DNA of 10,095 nt from assembly GCA_036639135.1 (NCBI GenBank), contig JAVWJE010000076.1:1-10095 (forward strand). The letters are read 5' to 3'. Under the pieces are notes generated by a model. The model worked only from the letters and a program-made list of their open reading frames with translations, ran no database searches and was not told the origin of the DNA. Shown piece after piece: positions 1 to 6,323 of the stretch. This DNA comes from Carnobacterium_A sp036639135. Its GTDB lineage: Bacteria; Bacillota; Bacilli; Lactobacillales; Carnobacteriaceae. Numbering within the stretch: the stretch's first letter is position 1; every line of letters starts with the position of its first letter. Position numbers and translations under genes: made by a program.

Positions 1-62
1 GTTCCTACTGCAAAGCCTGTAGTGGACTTTCACCACCAAGTTATCACCCATGCCGAGCGCAC
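1..62 (-). mobile_element. Group II intron (class C-like), 5' end, truncated by window edge
   Basis: Read on the minus strand from base 62, the sequence begins GTGCGCTCGGCATGGGTG. This closely follows the 5' end I recall for bacterial class C group II introns (GTGYGCCCGGCATGGGTG), such as those of Bacillus and Oceanobacillus. About 26 bases in is a small stem, GTGG (36-33) with CCAC (25-22), enclosing TGAAAGT. This matches the GGG-TGAGAGT-CCC element seen at the same place in known domain I. The insertion point lies immediately behind the T-tract of an intrinsic terminator, the classic target of class C introns. The rest of the ribozyme and any reverse transcriptase/maturase gene would lie beyond base 1. 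I therefore cannot say whether the intron is complete or active. Confidence 0.78.
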
Positions 63-63
63 T

Positions 64-97
64 AAAAAAAGAGAGAAGGAATTGACCCCTTCTCTCT
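64..97 (-). terminator. Intrinsic terminator of the aldo/keto reductase gene
   Basis: On the minus strand a 10-bp stem (97-88 with 79-70, AGAGAGAAGG/CCTTCTCTCT) encloses an 8-nt loop and runs into seven T residues (70-64). It begins 27 bases behind the reductase stop codon. The group II intron starts one base past the T-tract, so the terminator is also the intron's insertion target. Confidence 0.85.
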
Positions 98-123
98 CAA
101 AAATGTTGTGCTATCTGATTTTT

Positions 124-1005
124 TTATTTATTAAATTTTCTACGGTTTTTAAGCTCTACTGTACCAGGTATGTTATCTCTTAATCTCTTTTTGTCGCCTT
201 TATTCATATCTAAATCATTTATAAAGTCCATATCGTCATTGTCTAAAGAGAAATCAAAAATGTCGGCATTTTCTCTAATCCGATCTTTGTGACTAGATTT
301 TGGAATTGGGATTGTTCCTCTTTGAACGGCCCAACGCAAAGCAATTTGTTCAGGTGTCTTATTGTGTTTTTTTGCTAAAGTCATCATTCTATTTTCTTTA
401 CTAATATTTCCTTTTTTGATTGGACTATAAGCCATTGAAACAATGTTTTCACTGTCACAATAATCATTTGTCTCTTGTCCACTTTTACCTGGATACATTT
501 CAAATTGATTTACTGCTGGCCTTACTTTAACTTCTTCTAATAAAGGAACTAAATCAGCACGCTTAAAGTTGGATACGCCAATTGAACGCACTCGTCCCGA
601 CTCATAAATAGATTCTAAAGCACGCCATGTGTCTAAATTCACTGCATCATCTTTATCTGGCCAATGGATCAATAATAAATCAACATACTGTTGGTTTAAT
701 CGATTTAAACTTTGTTCAAAAGATTGGATGGCTTGATCAAATCCCATATCTGTTTTCCATATTTTAGTTGTCAAAAATATATCGTTACGGGAAACCCCTG
801 CGTTAATTGCTCGATTAATTCCTTTTCCGATATCTTCTTCGTTATCATAGAAAGAAGCTGTATCAATTAAACGATAACCATTGGTGATGGCATAAAATAC
901 TGCATCTTCTGCTTCTTGACTCATCATTCCACTGGTTCCTAATCCAATTCCTGGAATGGTATAACCATTATTTAGCGGTGTTCTGTCTAATAAACTTTCA
1001 ACCAT
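124..1005 (-). CDS. Aldo/keto reductase (2,5-diketo-gluconate reductase-like)
   Basis: This is a cytosolic NADPH-dependent reductase of the aldo/keto reductase superfamily that converts aldehydes or ketones to alcohols; the natural substrate cannot be read from sequence. The 293 residues cover the full TIM barrel. The catalytic tetrad is present: Asp48 and Tyr53 (in DTASFYDNEEDIGKGI), Lys81 (TTKIWK) and His114 (LLIHWPDK). Also visible are GVSN (143-146), QFEMYP (167-172) and the C-terminal cofactor loop IPIPKSSHKDRI (232-243), which normally holds the NADPH 2'-phosphate. The ATG at 1005 is preceded by GAGAGG about 7 nt upstream. The gene has its own promoter and terminator, so it is monocistronic. 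It most resembles the small bacterial AKR group often annotated as 2,5-diketo-D-gluconic acid reductase, a name that rarely reflects physiology in lactic acid bacteria. No residue defects were seen. Confidence 0.95.
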   Translation of the reverse strand: MVESLLDRTPLNNGYTIPGIGLGTSGMMSQEAEDAVFYAITNGYRLIDTASFYDNEEDIGKGINRAINAGVSRNDIFLTTKIWKTDMGFDQAIQSFEQSLNRLNQQYVDLLLIHWPDKDDAVNLDTWRALESIYESGRVRSIGVSNFKRADLVPLLEEVKVRPAVNQFEMYPGKSGQETNDYCDSENIVSMAYSPIKKGNISKENRMMTLAKKHNKTPEQIALRWAVQRGTIPIPKSSHKDRIRENADIFDFSLDNDDMDFINDLDMNKGDKKRLRDNIPGTVELKNRRKFNK

Positions 1006-1036
1006 AATGATCCCTCTCTTCTTTTATACTACCTTC

Positions 1037-1065
1037 ATTTTAACGAAGTCACGACAAAAACTCAA
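1037..1065 (-). promoter_or_regulatory. Sigma-A-type promoter of the aldo/keto reductase gene
   Basis: On the minus strand TTGAGT (1065-1060) and TAAAAT (1042-1037) are separated by exactly 17 nt. This is close to the TTGACA/TATAAT consensus and lies 32 nt upstream of the ATG. No obvious operator overlaps it. Confidence 0.65.
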
Positions 1066-1094
1066 AAGAAAACACTTACAATTTTTAACAATGT

Positions 1095-1123
1095 AAAAAA
1101 ACCTTCTCATTTTAATGAGAAAG
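1095..1123 (-). terminator. Intrinsic terminator of the metallophosphoesterase gene
   Basis: The minus strand reads CTTTCTCATT, a short A/T loop, AATGAGAAGG, then seven Ts (1101-1095). The stem contains one G-U pair. It lies about 30 nt past the stop codon at 1152 and separates this gene from the reductase promoter. Confidence 0.8.
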
Positions 1124-1151
1124 ATTTTCTTACTGTACTTTATTTATTTTG

Positions 1152-1997
1152 TTAATCTAATGTAACAACTACCACTTCAGGACGGTTATTAAAACGGAAT
1201 GGGAAAGTTGAGTTTCCAATACCTCGACTAACAATCATCCGATTACCAGGCATTTCTGGTTCATAGTAAACACCATCTGTATATTTAGGAAGATTTCCTT
1301 GTCCAGGAGAAAAAAGTCCCCCAATAAAAGGGAGCCTAATTTGACCACCATGAGCATGTCCACTAAAAATTAAATCCGGTGCTCTATTTAAATCCATCAA
1401 ATAGTCTTCGAATAATTCTGGATGGTGAGCTAATAATATCTTTGGTTGTTGCTGCATGCCTTCTGTTAAAGAAATTCCTCTAAGTATTGGCCTAGGTGCT
1501 CGATCGAAATCTTCTTTTTCAGATAAACCCATTAAAACAAATCCATCTTTTTCAAATTCTATCCATTCTGCTTCATCGATTAAAACTCTTACCCCAGCTG
1601 TCGTTAAAATGTCTTCCCATTCTTGAAGGTAGTTTCCTTTCGCATCATGGTTACCCGTTACAGCATAAGTTGGTGCAATAGAGACTAATGACTGAGCGAA
1701 ATTTTGTAATTTTTTTTCTGGAAAAGGTCCTCTTACATCAACTAAATCTCCGGTTAAGACAATCAAGTCAGGTTTTTGTAATTCAACTATTTTTATTAAT
1801 TGCACCATAGATACACCTTGTTTAGGCAAATGCAAATCAGATAGCTGGACAATTTTTTTCCCTTTTATACCTTCACCTGAGTTCGGTAATCTAATATGAA
1901 AATGTTTTACTTGTATCCATTTATTTTGACTAACAAGATATAAACCTAACAAAATAAGTAAGCTTAAAAAGATCAACACACTGCTCCATCCTGACAT
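1152..1997 (-). CDS. Membrane-anchored metallophosphoesterase (YkuE/YaeI-like)
   Basis: This is a calcineurin-like metallophosphoesterase with a dinuclear metal centre. An N-terminal hydrophobic helix (about residues 6-23) would anchor it in the membrane. The active-site blocks occur in the expected order: SDLH (Asp54, His56), LTGDLVD (Asp84), TGNHD (Asn116, His117), LAHHPE (His191) and FSGHAHGGQ (His214, His216). The 281-residue length and N-terminal anchor fit the YkuE/YaeI branch. Some members of that branch have been linked to lipid or UDP-lipid phosphoester hydrolysis, but the substrate here is unknown. The ATG at 1997 has GGAGG 7 nt upstream, which supports this start. The gene has its own terminator and is divergent from the small charged-protein gene at 2169. 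I did not find a convincing -35/-10 pair for it in 2010-2110. Confidence 0.92.
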   Translation of the reverse strand: MSGWSSVLIFLSLLILLGLYLVSQNKWIQVKHFHIRLPNSGEGIKGKKIVQLSDLHLPKQGVSMVQLIKIVELQKPDLIVLTGDLVDVRGPFPEKKLQNFAQSLVSIAPTYAVTGNHDAKGNYLQEWEDILTTAGVRVLIDEAEWIEFEKDGFVLMGLSEKEDFDRAPRPILRGISLTEGMQQQPKILLAHHPELFEDYLMDLNRAPDLIFSGHAHGGQIRLPFIGGLFSPGQGNLPKYTDGVYYEPEMPGNRMIVSRGIGNSTFPFRFNNRPEVVVVTLD

Positions 1998-2113
1998 AAA
2001 AATTCCTCCAAATACTAAAAACTTTTTCTTTTTTTCATCTAAAATAAGTCTGCTTTCAATGCTATTTACACGTTGACTTATTGCTGTAATTTTATTTTAC
2101 CATAGATTCAAAT

Positions 2114-2127
2114 GGAAAGCGTTTTTA
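2114..2127 (+). promoter_or_regulatory. Possible cre (CcpA) site overlapping the -35 region
   Basis: GGAAAGCGTTTTTA differs from the catabolite-responsive element consensus (TGWAARCGYTWNCW) only at its first base and at the conserved C near the end. It covers the -35 position of the extended -10 promoter for the gene at 2169, where a bound CcpA would repress. It also lies in the divergent upstream region of the metallophosphoesterase gene. Two mismatches make this tentative. Confidence 0.35.
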
Positions 2128-2136
2128 TCTGTACTA

Positions 2137-2145
2137 TGCTATACT
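2137..2145 (+). promoter_or_regulatory. Extended -10 promoter of the small charged-protein gene
   Basis: TGCTATACT provides the TGN extension followed by TATACT (2140-2145), 23 nt before the ATG at 2169. The -35 position 17 nt upstream (AAGCGT) is poor, which is typical of extended -10 promoters. Confidence 0.55.
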
Positions 2146-2168
2146 AAAAAAAAGAGAGGTGATAACAA

Positions 2169-2393
2169 ATGGATAATCCAGGTATGGGTAAAGGAAACGA
2201 AAATACGGTTCGTGATGCAGCAGCGTTAAGAAGTTTTGTAGATGATGAGAATCTAGAAGAGTTATCAGAAGAAGAACTTGATAAAGAAACTACAGAAGAA
2301 CCTAATCCAGAAGACTTTAAACCTTTCAAGAAACCAGATAAACTGAAAAAAATGAAGAAAGACACACCCGCTGAAGATAAAAAAACGAAATAG
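2169..2393 (+). CDS. Small, highly charged hypothetical protein
   Basis: I do not recognise this 74-residue protein. It has no membrane segment, signal peptide or cysteine and is probably cytosolic and largely disordered. Charge is strongly partitioned. The middle (about residues 25-50) is acidic, with runs such as LEELSEEELDKETTEE. The end (about 52-74) is lysine-rich, with KPFKKPDKLKKMKK. Over the whole chain I count 21 Asp/Glu against 15 Lys/Arg. It is probably a real gene: GAGAGGTG lies about 8 nt before the ATG, an extended -10 promoter lies upstream, and a strong terminator starts 9 nt after the stop. Nothing in the sequence suggests a function. The opposite-strand open frame over the same bases is a low-complexity serine-rich shadow. 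Confidence 0.75.
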   Translation: MDNPGMGKGNENTVRDAAALRSFVDDENLEELSEEELDKETTEEPNPEDFKPFKKPDKLKKMKKDTPAEDKKTK

Positions 2394-2401
2394 AACAAAA
2401 C

Positions 2402-2439
2402 AAAATCCGCACTTTTTCATTTAAAAAAGCGCGGATTTT
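2402..2439 (+). terminator. Intrinsic terminator of the small charged-protein gene
   Basis: The outer stem AAAATCCGC/GCGGATTTT (2402-2410 with 2431-2439) is followed, after one mismatch (2411/2430), by an inner CTTTTT/AAAAAG stem (2412-2417 with 2424-2429). The 3' arm runs into a T-rich tail. It is long and stable for an AT-rich genome and begins 9 nt after the stop codon. Confidence 0.88.
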
Positions 2440-2445
2440 TCTATT

Positions 2446-2768
2446 TTCCAAGGATTAAGTCTCAGTGAAATCGAGCTCATCTCTTTGAGCTATAATCTAG
2501 TCATTTGTCTTAGAGGACATTTTAAAAAAAATGTTTCGATACGGGCGAGCTCTTAATAGAGTAAGAATTAAAACATTCAATTGAGTCTCAATAATGCCAC
2601 TCAAACAGCCTAATCTCTAGACCTAAACAATTCTTTAGATTCCGGGCCAGAAAAAAAGGTTCCTATCATGACAGCGTAATAAATACTACTAAAGTTAGAT
2701 TAGTAACTTTAACATTTTTGCAAAAAAACATCAGTCAATACTCCAGATTTTTGCGTTTTATTTTAGAT
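2446..2768. other. Gene-free stretch between convergent units
   Basis: I see no credible gene in these 323 bases; every frame is broken by stops. The longest open run is about 40 minus-strand codons without start or homology. Structural items are: a 6-bp inverted repeat AGCTCA/TGAGCT (2474-2479, 2486-2491); CATTTT/AAAATG (2518-2523, 2528-2533); a 7-bp repeat AAAGTTA/TAACTTT (2691-2697, 2704-2710); and GCAAAAA/TTTTTGC (2720-2726, 2748-2754). On the minus strand the last pair could give weak termination for the gene ending at 2769. A TATAAT at 2491-2496 has no matching -35 box. The region could be a decayed gene or contain a small RNA; neither is shown. Confidence 0.5.
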
Positions 2769-3896
2769 TTAGCTGTGGTACTTTTTTTCAATTTCTGAAA
2801 ACAACTTAACTTCTCTTTCTAATTGATTGGCTGCTAGATTGGGACGAATCAAATGGGATGTTTTAGAAGTTTGATACGCATTAACCAAACCAAAGAGCAT
2901 TCTTTCTTTTGTCGATTTTCTTTTTTTGTAAGCGTAAACAATTCCTGCACAACCAGCTTCGTTCATGCCCCAATTGTAACTTTTATTCGCATCGTCCTTA
3001 TTTTCATATTGGTAAACTTCATTTTTATCGGTTATGAAAGTAACTAGTTCATCATTTTTAGTTACAGCAACACTTTTCAAACCAAAAGTTGTCCACTTTA
3101 GGGCTAGATCTTCCATTTCTTTTTTTGTATTTGCAGGCATGTCAAGAAATGCTGCTGATTCATCATACTTTACTATTAATAGATCTACTCCCTTTAAGCA
3201 AGTTGGAAGGTTTTCCATTTTTGTAATGGAGACGGATACTAGGATTAAAGGAATTTTATATTTCGTTTTAAAAGAAATTAACAACTCTAAGGTTTCTTTA
3301 GGCAGGTTTAAATCTGCAACTATATATTCGGCTTCTTTTAACAGAGAAAAGTGTTTCGTTAACCACTTTGGTGTCATATAATTGTATATGGACATATCTG
3401 TTAAATTGAATTCTATAGCTCCATTTACATCTAATACTTCAACAAATGCACCTGTTGAGCCGTTGTCTATAATGTCTACTTTAGAAACATCCATGAAATG
3501 AGCTGAATGTTCTTTAATTTGTTGCCAGCAAGCATCGTTACCTGCAATAGATAGAAGAGTTGGTTCAATACCCAGACGGCCTAAATTTTCGGCTACGTTT
3601 CGAGCGCACCCTCCGATTGTAACCCGTTCTTTCATGTCAGTTGTTCTTCCCATAGTGAGCGGTTCATTTAGCATGTAACGTCTATCAATATTAGCTGCTC
3701 CAATGCAAATAATGGGCTTTTTTTCTACAAGAATATAAGCTTTCCCTACAAGGTAATCTTTTTTTACTAATCCGGAAATAAGGTTTGCAACGCTAGATCG
3801 CGATAACCCAATGTCATCAGCTAATTCTTGTTGGCCAACATATGGGTTTTTTTTAATTGCCGCTAAAATTATCTTTTCCTTCTCGTTTAGAACCAT
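2769..3896 (-). CDS. Winged-helix regulator fused to a degenerate PfkB (pseudouridine-kinase-like) domain
   Basis: Residues 1-55 form a winged helix-turn-helix (NEKEKIILAAIKKNPYVG, recognition helix near LSRSSVANLISGL). Residues 60-350 resemble PfkB ribokinases of the pseudouridine-kinase (YeiC) type. The substrate side is intact: GAANID (66-71, with Asp71) and GGCARNVAENLGRLG (95-109). The ATP and catalytic side is not. The usual GAGD motif reads GMNE (310-313), which replaces the catalytic Asp with Glu and breaks the anion hole, and the glycine-rich TxGxxG strand reads TKND (279-282). I infer a sugar- or nucleoside-sensing DNA-binding protein with weak or no kinase activity. Functional HTH-PfkB fusions exist, so residual activity is possible. 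The ATG at 3896 has GAGGAG about 4 nt upstream, a slightly short spacing. It has its own promoter. No sugar operon neighbours it, so its target is unknown. Confidence 0.85.
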   Translation of the reverse strand: MVLNEKEKIILAAIKKNPYVGQQELADDIGLSRSSVANLISGLVKKDYLVGKAYILVEKKPIICIGAANIDRRYMLNEPLTMGRTTDMKERVTIGGCARNVAENLGRLGIEPTLLSIAGNDACWQQIKEHSAHFMDVSKVDIIDNGSTGAFVEVLDVNGAIEFNLTDMSIYNYMTPKWLTKHFSLLKEAEYIVADLNLPKETLELLISFKTKYKIPLILVSVSITKMENLPTCLKGVDLLIVKYDESAAFLDMPANTKKEMEDLALKWTTFGLKSVAVTKNDELVTFITDKNEVYQYENKDDANKSYNWGMNEAGCAGIVYAYKKRKSTKERMLFGLVNAYQTSKTSHLIRPNLAANQLEREVKLFSEIEKKYHS

Positions 3897-3940
3897 ATTA
3901 CTCCTCTTTCTAGATAAAAAACCTCATTTATTTAACTGCT

Positions 3941-3970
3941 ATTTTATCTTTTTTTCACGTGCAGTGTCAA
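3941..3970 (-). promoter_or_regulatory. Promoter of the HTH-PfkB gene
   Basis: On the minus strand a perfect TTGACA (3970-3965) and TAAAAT (3946-3941) are 18 nt apart, about 45 nt upstream of the ATG at 3896. This is among the strongest promoters in the window and shows that the gene is transcribed separately from the upstream PII-like gene. Confidence 0.7.
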
Positions 3971-4013
3971 TAGTAAACGTTAGTACAGTTATATTTGGTA
4001 TCTAATTAAGTCC

Positions 4014-4048
4014 AAAAAAAGTCCTTCTACATCATTGTAGCGGACTTT
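4014..4048 (-). terminator. Intrinsic terminator of the DUF1538-PII operon
   Basis: On the minus strand AAAGTCC (4048-4042) pairs with GGACTTT (4024-4018), with an inner CTACA/TGTAG stem and a short loop, followed by a run of Ts (to 4014). It begins 13 nt after the PII-like stop codon. The flanking A and T tracts make it potentially bidirectional, although no plus-strand gene enters it. Confidence 0.88.
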
Positions 4049-4061
4049 TTCTTCTAATTTT

Positions 4062-4736
4062 TTAAAATAAGCCTTTGGTATTGTTTACATCTAACGTAAA
4101 TAGTACACCATTTCCAGGTTTTTCTATCTCCATTGCATGACTAATTGAGGCTACAATCGCATCTGTTGTTTGTGTTTCAGATAAAATTAAGATAATCTCT
4201 TTTTCTGGTTCAATATCCATTGAAAATAGTTTACTGCTTTCGTGGCTACCAGCTCCACGGCCACTGATGACAGTTCCGCCTTGAGAACCTGCCTCAACAG
4301 CTGCTGCAATAACGTCCTCAGCTTCTCCAGAATCCACAATCGTAAAAATGGCTTTATACATAACTTGATCAACCTTTCTGCTAATGGCATTTTGTAAATA
4401 GACACAGTCTTTATTGCCTAAAAGATTAGCAATCGGAACAGTAAACACAATTCCTTGATTCCGTTTGTCTAAATGTAACTTTTTAGTAAAATCTTCAAGC
4501 GCTTCTTTTACAACTTCTTTACCAGCTACTAAAATAACAATTTCTTTTCGAACATCGTCTAGCCCTAATAATCTAAGAACTTGATTGTTAATTGTTCCAT
4601 GTCCATAAAAAATAGTGCCTCCTGAAATTCCATTTTGCTTGCCTATTTTCAACACCTTGCTGCCTCTACCGTCATTCACGATTACGCACATGATTTCATA
4701 ATCCATTCCAAGAATGACATCACTTTTTATTTCCAT
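4062..4736 (-). CDS. Tandem PII-like signalling protein
   Basis: Two PII-like ferredoxin-fold domains lie in one 224-residue chain, about residues 12-108 and 126-220. The repeats align visibly: GGTIFYGHGT (39-48) with GGTVISGRGA (153-162), KEIVILVAG (64-72) with KEIILILSE (179-187), and QGIVFTVPI (94-102) with GNGVLFTLDV (208-217). The GGT and G-G-x-x-F blocks correspond to the segments flanking the T-loop and B-loop of GlnB/GlnK. The T-loop shows no canonical Tyr51 uridylylation motif. Typical PII proteins are trimers of about 112 residues, so a two-domain chain implies a different assembly. The gene starts inside the upstream DUF1538 gene with a 17-bp overlap, and the two share a terminator, so translation is probably coupled. 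Its likely job is to sense a nucleotide or other small effector and control that membrane protein. The SD before the ATG at 4736 (AAGGGCGG) is imperfect; an internal ATG at residue 11 is an alternative start. Confidence 0.85.
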   Translation of the reverse strand: MEIKSDVILGMDYEIMCVIVNDGRGSKVLKIGKQNGISGGTIFYGHGTINNQVLRLLGLDDVRKEIVILVAGKEVVKEALEDFTKKLHLDKRNQGIVFTVPIANLLGNKDCVYLQNAISRKVDQVMYKAIFTIVDSGEAEDVIAAAVEAGSQGGTVISGRGAGSHESSKLFSMDIEPEKEIILILSETQTTDAIVASISHAMEIEKPGNGVLFTLDVNNTKGLF

Positions 4737-6219
4737 TTTTTTGAAGTCCGCCCTTTCTAGATTTCAATTTAAAGATTAAGCCCAGTAACTGCAGCATAAT
4801 AATCGGCATCATCGCAACCATTGCGATCATTCCAAAACCGTCCATTAATACGTCAGCTCCTTCGATTGCTTGAGCTGCTCCTTGCACAAAAGCTAAGATA
4901 AACGTTGCCGTCATTGGACCTGAAGCGACACCACCGGCATCAAAGGCCATCCCTACAAACATTTTGGGTACAACATACGTTAAACCAATAGCCAATAAAT
5001 ATCCCGGAAGAAGCATATGCCATAGCAATAAATTTGGAACTAATATCCGAACCATTGACAACAGGACTGCTGTACCAACTCCAAGTGACAGGGCTAATAA
5101 AATAACTTTTCGTTTAACATAACCTTGAGTTACGTCTTCAATTTGGTGAGTCAAAACGTATACTGCTGGCTCCGCCAAGATTGTTACCAATCCTAACACA
5201 AAAGAAATGATGATCAAATAAATTGGGTTATCTAATGAAGCAACGGTATAGCCAATAACCGTGCCAACTTCCATAAATCCAACATTAACACCCACTAGAA
5301 ATAAAACTAATCCGATAAAAACGTAGACCACACCTTTTAAAATTTTTGCCAGTCTCTTTTTAGGCAATTTCAAAAAGAAATAATGATAGCCCATAAAAAT
5401 GGCTAGTATGGGAAACAGTGCCATAAAGATTTCTTTTGAAATAGTTGGAATCGTTGTTAAAAATGATTGAAGAACAGAAATTGTTCCATTTCCACCTACA
5501 TCTAAAGAACCTTGTATTTCTTTATCTCCTCCAAAGATATTCATCAACATTACCGCAATAATAGCACCGGATGAAGCAATTCCTACTAATCCAAAACTAT
5601 CTTCTTTTGATGACTTTCCGGCTTTCTTTAAAGAGGAAACACCCAAAGCAAGTGCCAACATAAAGGGAACCGTTAAAGCCCCTGTTGTCGCACCTGATGC
5701 ATCAAACGCGATTGATAAGAACTCATCTGATGTGAATAAAGACAATATAAAAATCACGAGATAGATACCTGTTAACATTTTATGCAAGGGAAAATTAAAT
5801 ACAATTCTAAGTAAACCGATTGTAATCATCAGCGCGATTCCCATTGATACGTTAATTAGGATGCTCTGACTCGAAATCACACCACCCGTTACTTCGGCAA
5901 TTTGGTTACCTAAAATATGCAAATCAGGTTCTGCTATAGAAATAAAGAATCCTAAAGCTAACCCAGCAATAACGACTACCCAAATCTTATTGCTTTTAGC
6001 GACCCCTTTTCCTAATTGAGATCCTATCGGGGTAATCCCAATATCTGTTCCCAATAAAAAGATAGCTAAACCCACAACAATACATAAGGCTCCTAATAAA
6101 AATTTAATTAATAAGTTTGTTTCTAATGGTGCAATCGTCAGGTGTAAAACAAGTACAATCGCTACAATTGGTGAAACCGCTAATAAAACTTCTTTCAATT
6201 TCTCTGTTAAACTATTCAA
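4720..6219 (-). CDS. Tandem DUF1538 membrane protein, probable cation/H+ antiporter or related transporter
   Basis: This 499-residue polytopic membrane protein has about 12-14 hydrophobic segments and a clear internal duplication with an offset of about 253 residues. AEPDLHILGNQIAEVTGG (96-113) matches AEPAVYVLTHQIEDVTQG (349-366). FDASGATTG (172-180) matches FDAGGVASG (426-434). LGTDIGITPIGSQLG (56-70) matches VGVNVGFMEVGTVIG (309-323). These are DUF1538 (PF07556) signatures. The buried acidic AEP and FDxGG motifs and the inverted-looking halves suggest transport. As I recall, a two-subunit DUF1538 pair, UmpAB from Halomonas, was reported to act as a Na+(Li+,K+)/H+ antiporter; this protein would be a single-chain equivalent. 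The predicted start is TTG at 6219, with AAAGGGA about 12 nt upstream, a long spacing; an in-frame TTG at residue 8 is an alternative. The PII-like partner overlaps its 3' end. Confidence 0.88.
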   Translation of the reverse strand: MNSLTEKLKEVLLAVSPIVAIVLVLHLTIAPLETNLLIKFLLGALCIVVGLAIFLLGTDIGITPIGSQLGKGVAKSNKIWVVVIAGLALGFFISIAEPDLHILGNQIAEVTGGVISSQSILINVSMGIALMITIGLLRIVFNFPLHKMLTGIYLVIFILSLFTSDEFLSIAFDASGATTGALTVPFMLALALGVSSLKKAGKSSKEDSFGLVGIASSGAIIAVMLMNIFGGDKEIQGSLDVGGNGTISVLQSFLTTIPTISKEIFMALFPILAIFMGYHYFFLKLPKKRLAKILKGVVYVFIGLVLFLVGVNVGFMEVGTVIGYTVASLDNPIYLIIISFVLGLVTILAEPAVYVLTHQIEDVTQGYVKRKVILLALSLGVGTAVLLSMVRILVPNLLLWHMLLPGYLLAIGLTYVVPKMFVGMAFDAGGVASGPMTATFILAFVQGAAQAIEGADVLMDGFGMIAMVAMMPIIMLQLLGLIFKLKSRKGGLQKNGNKK

Positions 6220-6296
6220 ACGACAAACAATCCCTTTCTTTTTACTTTACAAAAATGATTCTTCTTCTTTTGTGGTAAACCAATTTTTTTAGTCTC

Positions 6297-6302
6297 ATTA
6301 TA
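6297..6302 (-). promoter_or_regulatory. -10 box of the DUF1538-PII operon
   Basis: A perfect minus-strand TATAAT sits about 78 nt before the TTG start. The hexamer 17 nt upstream (AAACCA, 6325-6320) is a poor -35, and the spacer and -35 are occupied by a palindrome. A weak -35 with an overlapping operator-like repeat suggests a promoter controlled by an activator or repressor. Confidence 0.5.
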
Positions 6303-6308
6303 TAGTGT

Positions 6309-6323
6309 ACCATATTAAATGGT
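6309..6323. promoter_or_regulatory. Operator-like palindrome in the DUF1538 promoter
   Basis: ACCAT-ATTAA-ATGGT is a perfect 5-bp inverted repeat with a 5-nt A/T spacer, lying between the -35 and -10 positions. It overlaps the arm TGGTTTAC (6320-6327), which is repeated in inverted form as GTAAACCA at 6275-6282 on the other side of the -10 box. The arrangement resembles a repressor site with looping or cooperative binding. The binding protein is unknown. Confidence 0.4.

Noticed and set aside
1..123. Plus-strand open frame reading through the window start
   Set aside because: It is the reverse complement of conserved intron RNA and the reductase terminator, with no coding signals.
2144..2398. 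Minus-strand 84-codon frame opposite the small charged-protein gene
   Set aside because: It is the serine/phenylalanine-rich antisense of Glu/Lys codons, has no start signals, and runs through the plus-strand promoter.
2474..2496. TATAAT at 2491-2496 as a promoter for a small RNA
   Set aside because: The hexamer 17 nt upstream (AAATCG) does not resemble a -35 and there is no TGN extension.
2518..2533. CATTTT/AAAATG hairpin as a terminator
   Set aside because: The stem is A/T only, has no following T-tract, and no gene runs into it.
3034..3381. Plus-strand 115-codon frame inside the HTH-PfkB gene
   Set aside because: It lies wholly antisense to a recognisable protein and has no ribosome binding site or family features.
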